From positions 1 through 41,661 of the forward strand of contig JAEOTC010000208.1 in the NCBI GenBank assembly GCA_016840035.1: DNA of 41,661 bases, given 5' to 3'. This document shows, in pieces, positions 16,201 to 25,480 of this stretch; position 1 is the first letter of the stretch, and each line of letters opens with the position of its first letter. This DNA comes from Candidatus Hodarchaeota archaeon. GTDB taxonomy: Archaea > Asgardarchaeota > Heimdallarchaeia > Hodarchaeales > Hodarchaeaceae. The position numbers were made by a program, and so were the translations under genes. A model generated the notes under the pieces. That model did no database searches. It was given only the letters and a program-made list of their open reading frames with translations, and had not been told where the DNA came from.

Positions 16201-19200
16201 ATCTTCGGGCTGTTGCACGAGGTGCAGATGATACCAATGATTACATGGATGGGGGTACTTCTTACAACCAAATGGAAGCAGAAACATGGAAAATGCAAGT
16301 AGTTAAGCTAAGAGATCATAGATATATTGATACTTGGCGTCAGAGTTCAACTGAAAGACTTTACGTGATGGGTTACACAGTAGGCGAGGATCCTCAATAT
16401 AGAAGAGTCCCTGCTTATATGGGAAGTCTAACAGCAGACTCCACTTGGAATACGATGACTGTTCATGATATTGACAGTGATACTAATGGAGTAATTCTTT
16501 TTGCAAGATCAAGATCAAATCAAGACTCTACTATTATGGTTAGAGCTGTTGGTTCAACAGATTCTATGACGAATAGAGAGTGGGAAAATCATGTAAGTGG
16601 TACTTTTTTTGTTAAGCTTGATGCTAATGACCAGTTTGAATACTATATTACCAGTGCGAGATTAGCAGATTTTTATTTAGTTGCTGAAGTCAAGGATAAT
16701 ATTGATTGGCTGGATACAAATCGAGATTCTATATCAGCTACATCAACTGGTTGGACGATTCGAGATCTTGATAGCTATGTTACTGTTCCTTCTTCTACCT
16801 CTGGAGTATTACTTCAACATGATTCAACAGGAGGAATAGATGATTACAAGAATATTGCTCGGGAATATGGGCAAACCTGGACCTTTCCTGATTACGATGT
16901 AGGGATAGATCAATGGATGATGGGAGGTAGTGGAATTGATTCAGAAAATCGAATTCAGATATATGCAGAAAGTTTAGAACAAGATGTCTATATCCATGCA
17001 TTAACACTTTATCAGGATAATACTCCCCCAACTATAGATGCTTTTGGTGTTGAAGATCCAGGAACTGGTACTGCTACGTTTTGGGCGTCTCTAACAGACC
17101 TATCTGACCTAGACAATGTTACACTGACAGTTAATGGAACAGATTATCAAATGAGTTTTAATGGTTCTCATTGGACAAAAGATCTTACAGTTAATTGGTT
17201 GGGGTACTATACGTATCAGATTACAAATGCTTCTGATATTTTTGGTAATTTTTTAACAACTTCTTCCAACATGCAAAATTATACTTTTGCCTATGATACT
17301 GTTGCCCCATCGGCTATAGATTGGGAATATTATCAGGGTGCTGATGGCACTTGGGATAATCAGAATAATACGTTTAAGGCAAATGTTAGTGATTCTTGGG
17401 GAGAAATCGATACTGTGATACTTGAGGTAACTACTTCCTCCCAAACTGCAATGATGAAAGAATATCAAGATTTCAGTGGTATTCTCGGGTTTATCAATAA
17501 CACTTTAGAGTTAGATAATGGGGGAATAGATTTTCGAATAATAGTTAATGACACTAGTGGTAATGAAATTACTTCCTCTATTCATTCAGATTCTGTGTTT
17601 TATAATCATCCTCCAACTGCATCTAACCTTGCCCTAAATACTGACCCGTATTATAGTAATACTTCATTAATTCTTAGCTATTCATATTCGGACCCTGATT
17701 CTCATCCTCAAAGCGGAACTGAGATCCGCTGGTACAAAAATGGGATTTTACAAGGAGTCCATAATAACTCTGTAAGTATTAATCCAAGCTACTTATTTAC
17801 TGGAGATCAGTGGAATGCCACCGTAAAACCAAAAGATGGTACTTTATTTGGAGAGATCAATATATCTTCAACGATTACTATCAGTAATACTCCTCCCACG
17901 CCAACAGATGTTATAATTCTACCTAACAATCCTGTTACTTCATCGACTCTGATAGTTGACTTTAATTACTATGATTATGATGGAGATTCAGAAAATACTG
18001 GCTATCGTCAGATTGAATGGTATAAGGTTGGAACAGGACATCTAGGTACGTTTGATAATCAAACCTCTTTATCTTCGTCAAATACTGTTAAAGGGGAACA
18101 ATATTATGTAAGAATCCGAGTATTCGATGGAGAGTCATATTCAGTTTGGCTCACTAGTCCAATTATAACGATAGGTAACAGCATACCTAATGCAGTGAAT
18201 CTATCTTTACCCACTAATCCTACAAATACCACTGACCTAATAGCTAGCTGGGAAATGCAAGATGCAGATATAGGGGATGTAGAAAATACATCTGCAGTAA
18301 TTATCTATTGGTATAAGAATGGTGTTCTTCAACCCCTTTGGAATAACTCGGTCATAATTGGAGCGGGGAATACAACGAAAGGACAAATTTGGTGGTTTAA
18401 GATACAAGTCTTTGACGGAGAAAACTATTCTTCACTTACTGAACTACTTCCCCACGTTGAAATTGTTAATGCAATTCCAGTAGTCACTGATGTATCTATT
18501 GTAATTTCTACTCCCTATACAACTGATGATCTGGTCACTGATGCGTGGACCTTCACTGACGCTGATAATGATGGTGAGGGCACACCAATTATTCGTTGGT
18601 ACCGTAATAACATACTACAATCTGCTTATAATGGGTATACAACTCTTCCAGCCTCTGTCACAGCAAAGGGAGAAAATTGGCATTTTGGTGTGCAAGTTTA
18701 CGATGGATCAGCTTACTCATTACAGGTAAATTCATCACAAGTTCTTATCCAAAATACCGTTCCTGATGTAGATAATCTTACACTGACCTCTATTCCCACA
18801 ACCACTGATGATTTATTAGCTAGTTGGACCTATACCGATGAAGACTTGGATGGTCTGTCCTTCAACATTACCTGGTATCTGAATAATGTATATAATTCTA
18901 GTTGGATTACAGCAACAAATAGTGCCACATTAAATGCTGGCAATACTTCCAAATATCAACAATGGTATTATACAATTCGAGCTTATGATGATGATGATTA
19001 TTCAACTCTTATTTCACTGGGTAGCAATATAACTATCCAAAATTCAATTCCCACTACCTCTTATGCTAATTTTACTACATTAAATCCCTCTACTGTTGAT
19101 GATTTTAATTTAACCTATGGATTTGTGGATAACGATGGTGATTTGGAGTTTGCGAATGATATTATAGTCTATTGGTATGTAAATTGGGCGTATCAGTCGC

Positions 19201-22200
19201 AATATGAAAACCAGACCTCCATATATAGTGATAATACCACCACAGGTGAGATTTGGTATTATATTATCCGAGTGTTTGATGGTGAAGGCTATAGTGACAA
19301 TGTTACTTCAGATACTGGAGTAATTATAGGTGGAGGTTTAAATTTTAAGCCAACAGCAGAAAATTTAACATTAACTCCAATTTTTCCTCTTACAAGTGAT
19401 GATTTAATTGCAGATTATGATTACTCTGATCCGGAAAATAATGATGAAATCGCATTCGAGATTCAATGGTTTATGGATGGAGTTCTTCAAGAAGATTATC
19501 AGACATTGACCCTACCAGCTAGTGCAACGTCAAAAAATCAGCAATGGAATTTTACGATTCGTGTTTTTGATGGTTTACAATGGAGTGATCTAAATAATTC
19601 ACAGGTTTACACTATTGGTAATACAGCTCCTGGAGTAAGTGGAATAGATGCTACTTCTGATCCAACGACAAGTAATGATTTGTTTGTAAGTTGGAGCTCC
19701 TCCGATCAGGATTCCGATACCTTAACTTTCAATGTAACATGGATTCTAGATGGGACGAAAAATTCCAGTTTATTAACCTCTGATCATTTTGCGATACTAG
19801 GTGCAGGAAACACAACAAAAGGAGACAATTGGAATATTACCATTGAAGCTTATGATGGAGATGGTGGATATTCCACTATACTTACCCTTGGAACAACAAT
19901 TTCTATCATAAATACTAATCCTCTCGCAGAAAACCTCACCCTTAATCTTCTTCCCAAGACTGGTGACGATTTAACTGCCAATTGGGATTTTTTCGACATC
20001 GACAATGATTTAGAAGATACAGATGGAACAATTATTTTCTGGTACAAAAACGGTGATTTACAAGCATCGTGGACAAATTCTACTACAATTGGGTTTGGAA
20101 ATACCTCGAAAGGCCAGGTATGGTGGTATAAAATACAAGTGTATGATGGTGAGCAGTACTCAACACTTACCGAATTTCTTCCTCATATTGAAATCCAAAA
20201 TACAGCACCTGTTAATGTTTCAATTCTTCCTCTGCCAACTTCCCCGAGTGTTGAAAGTGAGATTGATTTAACACTCTCTTCAGTTCTTTCCTCATTTACT
20301 GATGCAGATGGGGATTCAATTGAATTAGTAGAGCTACGTTGGTACAAAAATGGAGTTCTACAAGTTAATCTAAATGATTCTTTGTCGATTTCAGGAAGTA
20401 AATTAGCTAGAGGGGATAATTGGTCATATACAACAATAGTCTCTGATGGCTTAGAATTTGCAGTATTGTCTCAATCATCAGAATTTCAGATCCTTAACTC
20501 CCTACCAAATCTTTTGGGGGCTTATTTCACTGAAGCAGGTGTAAAAACGATACATAATCTCACAGCTAACTATTTGTATGAGGATGCTGATGGTGATGTC
20601 ATTAACGTCTTTGAAATTCGATGGTATCGATCCACGAGTCCTTATATCGCATATACGCTAAATCCTGCTTATGATGGCTACTTGAGTCTTCCTTATACAG
20701 CAACGACCAAGAATGAACGGTGGAAGTTCAATATTACACTTTCAGATGGGTTCAATGCATCAACCTGGGTTCTATCTGATTATATTGCTATAGAAAACAG
20801 CATACCATGGATAGATCCGTATAGTATAGTCCTAACAGGTGGATTAACTACATCAGATCCTCTCAATGTCACTTTTATGTGGTATGATGATGATCCTGGG
20901 GATGTCCAAAGTGGGACAAGTTTCAGATGGGATGGTCCTTTTGTTACCAATCCTTCATCCAATCGTGTTCTGAATTCATCGGTCACAAAGGCAGGTGAGA
21001 CATGGTCAGTGCGTATTACTCCAGGTGATGGTACTGACTTAGGAGATGTAGTCGAAAGTAAATTATATGGTATAAGCATCATTATTGGTAATACTCCACC
21101 TGAAATCCCTGGAAATGAGATAAAGATACAGGGATATGATCCTATTAATGGTTCCTACAGTGATGGAGTTGCTTTCGGCTCGAATGTTGATCTGATAGTA
21201 CGGTACAATGTAAGTGATGTTGACGGTTTACAGGGAGTATCTGCTTATGATGTTTTTCTGGTTGATGGATATGCTTACGGATCTCAATATCGGTGGTTCA
21301 GAAATCGATCTGGTGTGGTAACTTTAATTCCCGCCCTAAATGGAATGACAACAGTTCCATCCTCCTTTATTCAAAGAGATGACCTTTGGTGGGTAGAAGT
21401 CACTCCCCGAGACTTATATGGAGATTTTGGTGTAAGTCAAAATTCTACTGAAATTAGTATCACAAATTCTGCTCCATATTTGGCCAGCCTTTCTTGGACC
21501 CAATCAGCATTTTATGCAAGCGATGATCTTTCGTTTGACTATGTTTTTGCAGATAGGGATCTTACAGATGTCGAATATGGTAGCATTATCGAATGGTACC
21601 TTAATGGGATTAATCAATCTGATTTTCACAGCTTTGTGAGTATTTCCTTCCAAAATACCTCTAAAGGTGATGTTTGGTATGCTAGAATTAGAGTATGGGA
21701 TGGTGACCTATACAGTAATTGGTTTTCCCTACCAAATATTACCATCCTTAATACAGATCCTATTGCTTCTAACATCCTTCTTACACCAGCTTCTCCAACA
21801 GCAACACAAAATCTAACAGTTAATTGGGATTATTCCGATTACGATAACGACGGTCAGCAATCTCCGAGAATTCGCTGGTATAGAAATAATATCCTACAAG
21901 TTATACTCAATGATGTGACCACGGTCAATGCTAGCTACTTGAATAGAAACGATTTCTGGTATGTGACAGTCGAAGCATTTGATGGAGAGAATTATTCCAT
22001 CTTGATTACATCTTCAAGTATAACAGTAATCAATTCTCCTCCAACACTAAAAAATGTAGTTTTATGGAATAATAATGATCTTTCTAATACCAGTTATACC
22101 GATGGTGTCATTATAATTTTAGATCTTGACTATGTTGATGATGATGGCGATTTACTAGATACAGGATCTACTAGTATTCAATGGTATCGCAATGGGGCAC

Positions 22201-24020
22201 ATCTTCCCTTATTCGATAATCAAACAAGCATTTCTAGCGGTGAATTGCAGAAAGGTGATTCTTGGTATGCTATAGTTCAAGTTTTGGATTTAGGTGGAAC
22301 AGTATGGTCAGATAACTTAACCTCTCAAACAATCACTGTGATAAATAAAGCCCCAGAAGTGACTTCTCTAACATTCTTAGAGGAACCAGGTTATCTTCTC
22401 GAAAATGAAAATATTTCACTGATCTTGATAATTTTCGATCCCGATGTCAATGATACTGATTCCTCCCTTATTGAATGGATGATTAATGGAACTTTGCAAC
22501 CACAATACACGGATCTAAGAGTAATCTCCTTTTCTGACACGAATCCTGGTGAAAATTGGACTGTAATCATTACACCATCAGATGGAGTGGATTATGGATC
22601 CATAGTCTCTCGTTCGATTATTATTGAAAGCGTTCCCTATATTCAGAATTTGACTGCAATCATTGAACAAGATAGTGATGGGCATTTTACTTTTGGAGTC
22701 CAAGTCCTCGATGCCCTTCATGATATTTCCTCTGTTGAATATGAAGTCCTGTTAAATGGAACAGTTCTTGATTTTGAAGATATCGTGAATTCACCAAATG
22801 CCACCGATTACTGGCTTCTTGATTATACCCTATCAGCTCCTGATTACTATAATACAAAAGCATTGATTGTAATTAACGCTATATCTACTCGTGGTATCCG
22901 ATCAACTAGATCATTCAACTTCACGATCATTGATGGAGTTGCTCCTCGGATATCGGAGTCAGGTCTGGGCGTATGGTTTGTAAAGGATAAAGATGATCCG
23001 ACGAATCTAACTTTCTATGCAGATATTGAAGAATATGGTTCTGGAATAGCAAATGTAACCCTATACTATTACTACAATCCTGATGAAGCAGGTGATGGAG
23101 CAAGCGCACTTCAAGAGTTTACTGAAGTTCTCATGACTTTAGAAAATTCTTTTGATGGAACCTTCAGATATAGTATTACAGTTCCATATCCCCAAGATGA
23201 TCTTGATTATGAGATACTTTATCTGGTTTCTACTCAAGATATGGAAGGAAACAGTGATCCTGCAGCATTTGACATTCATGATTATCCAGATAGGATATCA
23301 AATGAAAAAGTCGTTCAGATTACTGCAGGTGGATTACCAGAATATGTGTTGTATGTTGCTGGAGCTGCTGTGTTCCTTATATTCGTTGGCTCAATAGTTT
23401 ATGTACGATTTATCAGAAAACCCGAGTTGGTCGGATTAGACAAAGAACTCGTTATGAAAACTCAAAAGAAAATACGAGAGGAGGATATCTCGGCTAGTAT
23501 CGAAGAACATTCAATAGGTATCATTGTATCATTTTTCGCCCAAAGACAAGGACCAATACCCATCATTGTCTTCCCTGAAGTTCTTAAAGACAACTTCACT
23601 AAATTAATTGAAATATCTGATCGATCGTTCAATAATTGTGGGTTTGCTAACACGTTTGATCGCCAGATTGCTTCTAGTTTTGATATTGACCTTACTGACA
23701 CCCTATCTGTTCGCTCCATGTCATTCGGTTTTGCATTAAATCGACCTGAAGCCCGTGGAGGTAAGGAAAATCTTACTCTCAATATCTTACTCTTTGAGGG
23801 TATGTTTTCCATTCTCAATCACTTCCAAATGGAAATCCAAGCTCGGGTTCGCACTATTCATAAATTGATGGATGTCAAACCAGGTGCTAAAGATGAGATT
23901 CGTCAACGAATCTACAATTTGCGTCGTTATGTTTCCTCCATTATATTGGCATATCAAGAAATTTATGGGTTGGAACCTCCTGTAATGGAAATGCCAGATA
24001 TATTAGGTTTCGATGGATAA
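13227..24020 (+). CDS. giant single-pass surface protein with Ig-like repeats and cytosolic longin-like domain
   Basis: The product is 3597 residues. The order is: signal peptide (1-25); an acidic module (94-132) repeated at 457-494; a beta domain (about 140-340); a 100-residue beta-sandwich (350-449) repeated at 838-934; MAM/lectin-like (about 505-665) and CBM-like (NGGFEDG, about 672-830) jelly rolls; a beta-rich block (about 940-1265); two lone Ig-like domains; seventeen tandem Ig/cadherin-like repeats (1462-3134); and two more beta domains. Sequons are abundant. One membrane helix (3373-3393) ends in RFIRK, so the last 204 residues are cytosolic. About 3430-3560 of these (GIIVSFFAQRQGPIPIIVFP...) resemble the longin-like domain of the 11071 protein. 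I infer an adhesin or sensor that signals to the divergent Rag-like GTPase. Confidence 0.9.
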   Translation: MKNAVKFITGLVLVIFLVPILSTSIVLPIDNSLESKTIAIPPLRGEAPITESELQRNIDDEAKFPESLATTATDNFNQIGRINPKVEGTGVFIEDYVDNMISDVDSSPDLGELTDFSNMQATDISYSNISEISSSGAITKAGTDTTGTGTISPLSFSHTLVSGSNRIILVAAQSEANSANDISATYGGQTMVEAITQTTGTTTTQVLSIFYLLETNLPSNGANTVAISYTGTVTEVNAWCGQWDGVSQATPEATDETVWVSGQTISNTISPSTDAWVISTIGEGNSGCTHTHGQSQVEVYDFSDSSSSFAVAELRGANGELSLDSTITGSINRGVRIAASFQPATGASGYQMDQEVQFENVYESPLVSEELRIKTGSFGGSENINVTYWDGDSWELITSDLTASTWNNFTVTGLPTTEPYFTIKFGGGTTSSDSTQDWWMIDAVLLYVEEHLVITKEDYVDQQSNVDSNSDLGSHSSFNDLRATDSTYDNISEIEAFSSSNTTLIDTESFEGTWLPSGWSETTGSLWNQNSYQPYSGGGTYYAGYYDPSTTTSGNLDSPILNTADASSIFIEFWWRDYALDNNEFLLQLYNGSTWITYQDMNLLTHTENTWTFYSVEITDSQYFDMSFQIRWRSNNVGPGEASGIDLVTVLKSVTSDSSGEWNDWSSELLSNGGFEDGNFGGWTVQGANWAVGADAPSGSAGPQAGSYTAFQTTPSSATDYIYQDVDLTSYSSYITDGRFVVNASGWRVSSEYPAQDLSKIVIQFLDSGLGLISTPLDTGYDDLASWTKEGIYNATVPTNTRYIRIFGYTDEGNTWDSGNVDSFSIKVRTKQANGSNYHLDQEVQFVGVYDSPLLIEQLCIRTGSFGGSENLNVTYWDGDSWELLDSALTASSWNNYTVTLTSPTFTIKFGGSTTSSDSIQDWWEIDSVLLKVETPEEAVGDDSGFVWLDTPDEVDLGTTYNSWVEQDLSDDSVPSSAMGVILGWVEDSTSNLRAVARGADDTNDYMDGGTSYNQMEAETWKMQVVKLRDHRYIDTWRQSSTERLYVMGYTVGEDPQYRRVPAYMGSLTADSTWNTMTVHDIDSDTNGVILFARSRSNQDSTIMVRAVGSTDSMTNREWENHVSGTFFVKLDANDQFEYYITSARLADFYLVAEVKDNIDWLDTNRDSISATSTGWTIRDLDSYVTVPSSTSGVLLQHDSTGGIDDYKNIAREYGQTWTFPDYDVGIDQWMMGGSGIDSENRIQIYAESLEQDVYIHALTLYQDNTPPTIDAFGVEDPGTGTATFWASLTDLSDLDNVTLTVNGTDYQMSFNGSHWTKDLTVNWLGYYTYQITNASDIFGNFLTTSSNMQNYTFAYDTVAPSAIDWEYYQGADGTWDNQNNTFKANVSDSWGEIDTVILEVTTSSQTAMMKEYQDFSGILGFINNTLELDNGGIDFRIIVNDTSGNEITSSIHSDSVFYNHPPTASNLALNTDPYYSNTSLILSYSYSDPDSHPQSGTEIRWYKNGILQGVHNNSVSINPSYLFTGDQWNATVKPKDGTLFGEINISSTITISNTPPTPTDVIILPNNPVTSSTLIVDFNYYDYDGDSENTGYRQIEWYKVGTGHLGTFDNQTSLSSSNTVKGEQYYVRIRVFDGESYSVWLTSPIITIGNSIPNAVNLSLPTNPTNTTDLIASWEMQDADIGDVENTSAVIIYWYKNGVLQPLWNNSVIIGAGNTTKGQIWWFKIQVFDGENYSSLTELLPHVEIVNAIPVVTDVSIVISTPYTTDDLVTDAWTFTDADNDGEGTPIIRWYRNNILQSAYNGYTTLPASVTAKGENWHFGVQVYDGSAYSLQVNSSQVLIQNTVPDVDNLTLTSIPTTTDDLLASWTYTDEDLDGLSFNITWYLNNVYNSSWITATNSATLNAGNTSKYQQWYYTIRAYDDDDYSTLISLGSNITIQNSIPTTSYANFTTLNPSTVDDFNLTYGFVDNDGDLEFANDIIVYWYVNWAYQSQYENQTSIYSDNTTTGEIWYYIIRVFDGEGYSDNVTSDTGVIIGGGLNFKPTAENLTLTPIFPLTSDDLIADYDYSDPENNDEIAFEIQWFMDGVLQEDYQTLTLPASATSKNQQWNFTIRVFDGLQWSDLNNSQVYTIGNTAPGVSGIDATSDPTTSNDLFVSWSSSDQDSDTLTFNVTWILDGTKNSSLLTSDHFAILGAGNTTKGDNWNITIEAYDGDGGYSTILTLGTTISIINTNPLAENLTLNLLPKTGDDLTANWDFFDIDNDLEDTDGTIIFWYKNGDLQASWTNSTTIGFGNTSKGQVWWYKIQVYDGEQYSTLTEFLPHIEIQNTAPVNVSILPLPTSPSVESEIDLTLSSVLSSFTDADGDSIELVELRWYKNGVLQVNLNDSLSISGSKLARGDNWSYTTIVSDGLEFAVLSQSSEFQILNSLPNLLGAYFTEAGVKTIHNLTANYLYEDADGDVINVFEIRWYRSTSPYIAYTLNPAYDGYLSLPYTATTKNERWKFNITLSDGFNASTWVLSDYIAIENSIPWIDPYSIVLTGGLTTSDPLNVTFMWYDDDPGDVQSGTSFRWDGPFVTNPSSNRVLNSSVTKAGETWSVRITPGDGTDLGDVVESKLYGISIIIGNTPPEIPGNEIKIQGYDPINGSYSDGVAFGSNVDLIVRYNVSDVDGLQGVSAYDVFLVDGYAYGSQYRWFRNRSGVVTLIPALNGMTTVPSSFIQRDDLWWVEVTPRDLYGDFGVSQNSTEISITNSAPYLASLSWTQSAFYASDDLSFDYVFADRDLTDVEYGSIIEWYLNGINQSDFHSFVSISFQNTSKGDVWYARIRVWDGDLYSNWFSLPNITILNTDPIASNILLTPASPTATQNLTVNWDYSDYDNDGQQSPRIRWYRNNILQVILNDVTTVNASYLNRNDFWYVTVEAFDGENYSILITSSSITVINSPPTLKNVVLWNNNDLSNTSYTDGVIIILDLDYVDDDGDLLDTGSTSIQWYRNGAHLPLFDNQTSISSGELQKGDSWYAIVQVLDLGGTVWSDNLTSQTITVINKAPEVTSLTFLEEPGYLLENENISLILIIFDPDVNDTDSSLIEWMINGTLQPQYTDLRVISFSDTNPGENWTVIITPSDGVDYGSIVSRSIIIESVPYIQNLTAIIEQDSDGHFTFGVQVLDALHDISSVEYEVLLNGTVLDFEDIVNSPNATDYWLLDYTLSAPDYYNTKALIVINAISTRGIRSTRSFNFTIIDGVAPRISESGLGVWFVKDKDDPTNLTFYADIEEYGSGIANVTLYYYYNPDEAGDGASALQEFTEVLMTLENSFDGTFRYSITVPYPQDDLDYEILYLVSTQDMEGNSDPAAFDIHDYPDRISNEKVVQITAGGLPEYVLYVAGAAVFLIFVGSIVYVRFIRKPELVGLDKELVMKTQKKIREEDISASIEEHSIGIIVSFFAQRQGPIPIIVFPEVLKDNFTKLIEISDRSFNNCGFANTFDRQIASSFDIDLTDTLSVRSMSFGFALNRPEARGGKENLTLNILLFEGMFSILNHFQMEIQARVRTIHKLMDVKPGAKDEIRQRIYNLRRYVSSIILAYQEIYGLEPPVMEMPDILGFDG
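13506..13622 (+). repeat. acidic DYVD module, copy 1
   Basis: This codes residues 94-132 of the giant protein (EDYVDNMISDVDSSPDLG through NISEI). A second copy is at 14595-14708. Asp and Ser spacing suggests calcium binding or a linker role. Confidence 0.6.
14274..14573 (+). repeat. 100-residue beta-sandwich module, copy 1
   Basis: This codes residues 350-449 of the giant protein. It shares the segments GSFGGSEN, NVTYWDGDSWEL, FTIKFGG and QDWW with copy 2 at 15738-16028. It contains a G8 tract (14502-14509) in the FGGG codons; copy 2 encodes FGGS there without the tract. Confidence 0.75.
14595..14708 (+). repeat. acidic DYVD module, copy 2
   Basis: This codes residues 457-494 (EDYVDQQSNVDSNSDLG through NISEI), matching copy 1 at 13506-13622 in start, end and Asp positions. 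Together with the beta-sandwich copies it shows an internal duplication of an N-terminal domain set. Confidence 0.6.
15738..16028 (+). repeat. 100-residue beta-sandwich module, copy 2
   Basis: This codes residues 838-934 of the giant protein and aligns along its whole length with copy 1 (14274-14573). The copies differ at many synonymous and some amino-acid positions, so the duplication is not recent. Confidence 0.75.
17610..22628 (+). repeat. seventeen tandem Ig/cadherin-like repeats
   Basis: Residues 1462-3134 fall into 17 units of about 98 residues. Each begins near a Pro with a strand such as NLTLTP, continues with (D/S)-D-L-x-x-x-(W/Y)-x-(Y/F)-x-D-x-D, then an (I/V)-x-W-Y-x-N-G-like core, a KG-x-x-W turn, an (V/A)-(F/Y)-D-G strand and a closing I-x-N. 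Units 12 and 13 deviate most (RWDGPF, RWFRNR). DNA copies have diverged, so there is little risk of recombination between them. Confidence 0.85.
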
Positions 24021-24033
24021 ATTAGAAAAATAT

Positions 24034-24054
24034 AGGAGGTTTTTATAGCCTCCT
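24034..24054. terminator. bidirectional hairpin terminator
   Basis: AGGAGG (24034-24039) pairs with CCTCCT (24049-24054) around a 9-base loop. It lies exactly between the stop of the giant gene and the stop of the convergent acetyltransferase gene. A T-run (24059-24064) follows on the plus strand and an A/T-rich stretch follows on the other. Confidence 0.6.
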
Positions 24055-24816
24055 TTACTTTTTTAGAATTAATTTCTTTAATCCTGCTTTGTACGGTATT
24101 ACTTTCCCATCACAGTAGATGCAAAAAGATCCATACGGATGAAGTGCCTTCTCCTTTGTTTCGTGAACCGTTTTTACTAATTTTGATCGAAATGCTTTCT
24201 CGTTGATATCAGCAAATTCCTCTACATCTTTGATAACCTGTGGTGAGTAAGGACATTGATGGGTGTATAGTACGGTTACACCTTCGTCATCAGGGATGTT
24301 CTCACTTGAGATCGGAAAAAATGAAGGTTTGGTTACCGATTCTAAAAAACTTAGCGCGTGGAGAGAAAATATCCCATCCCCTGCTTCATCTACCTTTTTA
24401 AATCCCATTTTCTCGAAGATTTTCTTACGAGGATAGGAACTTTTCGTAGCAGAGATTCCTACTACTCCATTCATCTTTAGATGTTTAGCATCATCAATTG
24501 CATATTGAATGAGTTCAGAAGCATACCCCTTTCCTTTATGACGACCTACTACCCATAGACAGTGGATGACCATGAAATTATCAGCCTCAATTCCTCTCCA
24601 ATTAAATTCACTCGGAATGTACTCGATAAATCCTCTGTAAGAATACTTATTTGTTTCTTTAACCTTCAAAATCTTGTACTTCAATCCTTCAAGAAAGCGG
24701 GCCTTAATCCATTCGAGTTTATTCTGATAACCTGTTTCTTTTTTCTGTGATTGTTTACAGAACAGTCCTATGGTATCCAAATTATTGGTATTCACATCAA
24801 TAATTTCGTAACTCAT
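24055..24816 (-). CDS. GNAT acetyltransferase with YoaP-like C-terminal domain
   Basis: The product is 253 residues from the ATG at 24814-24816, chosen because AGGTG lies at a good distance upstream; an ATG at 24838-24840 would add eight residues. Residues about 1-150 are a GNAT fold: WVVGRHKGKGYASELIQYAI contains the acetyl-CoA pyrophosphate motif (R-x-K-G-K-G), and KKIFEKMGFKKV is the closing strand. The C-terminal 90 residues (HQCPYSPQVI, NPYG-like HPYGSFCIYCDGKVIPY) match the YoaP-like extension found after some GNAT domains. Substrate unknown. It lies 34 bases downstream of the TrmO-like gene and is probably co-transcribed. Confidence 0.85.
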   Translation of the reverse strand: MSYEIIDVNTNNLDTIGLFCKQSQKKETGYQNKLEWIKARFLEGLKYKILKVKETNKYSYRGFIEYIPSEFNWRGIEADNFMVIHCLWVVGRHKGKGYASELIQYAIDDAKHLKMNGVVGISATKSSYPRKKIFEKMGFKKVDEAGDGIFSLHALSFLESVTKPSFFPISSENIPDDEGVTVLYTHQCPYSPQVIKDVEEFADINEKAFRSKLVKTVHETKEKALHPYGSFCIYCDGKVIPYKAGLKKLILKK

Positions 24817-24850
24817 CCTATATACACCTGAAACTTTCATTGCTTAAAAC

Positions 24851-25357
24851 TTATTCATCAAAAAAGTTTTGCTCTGCCCACCAGGCGGCCCCATCTTCCT
24901 GCCACTCAGGCCATCCCTTAAGCCAAGGGCCAATATGGCAATCACGGATCCTATCCGAGATGGGGAAGTAAGCTTTAAGATCAATCACAGGAGTTTCATC
25001 CATTGCATCTAAACCTACAACTTGGACAATTCCTGTATTAATATTAACAGATAGTATCTTACTTACTGTGATTCCAATAGGATTGGGACGATATTCGGCC
25101 CGTGTAGCAAAAACTCCAGTTTCTGGTGGATTTTCACCATAAGGTGGAACAATGCTCCATGATTCCAAGTTTCTCATTTCCTCAGTATCATTCTTATGGG
25201 CCCACCAAATAACAAAGACGTGACTGAACTTATCTAGTTCTTTTAATCCTTCACGGAAAGGTTCATCAATGTTTACGAAGTAGTCTGCATTGTATGGATC
25301 CTCTCCTTCTACATGCACATACCCGATTGGTCGTAATTCAAAATTCTTTTTCGGCAT
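24851..25357 (-). CDS. trmO: TrmO/TsaA-family tRNA methyltransferase (UPF0066)
   Basis: The 168-residue protein is about the size of archaeal single-domain members. The family signature GVFATRAEYRPNPIGIT (81-97) is complete; in this family it lies in the SAM-binding beta-barrel, and the bacterial enzyme methylates t6A at position 37 of tRNA-Thr. Further support is the start RPIGYVHV (9-16), HVFVIWWAH (46-54) and VVGLDAMDETPVIDLKAY (about 113-130). GGTGA precedes the ATG. Archaeal homologues are not all shown to act on tRNA, so the symbol is by family. Confidence 0.85.
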   Translation of the reverse strand: MPKKNFELRPIGYVHVEGEDPYNADYFVNIDEPFREGLKELDKFSHVFVIWWAHKNDTEEMRNLESWSIVPPYGENPPETGVFATRAEYRPNPIGITVSKILSVNINTGIVQVVGLDAMDETPVIDLKAYFPISDRIRDCHIGPWLKGWPEWQEDGAAWWAEQNFFDE

Positions 25358-25480
25358 CAGTTTTTCACCGATAATGTGATTTCTTTCTAATTTTATATTT
25401 ATTCCGCTTTCGGTAGTACTCTTCCCTATTTCTATAGGAAAGCTTTTTTAATCTCCAAGAAATACGATTGATTGAGACAT

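Noticed and set aside
15202..23818. Several ORFs of 60-118 codons inside the giant gene on both strands
   Set aside because: All are in shadow frames of a continuous, domain-rich reading frame and lack ribosome sites.
13227..24020. Possible misassembly of the repeat array
   Set aside because: The repeats have diverged at DNA level, the frame is intact over 10.8 kb, and the domain order is coherent from signal peptide to cytosolic tail.
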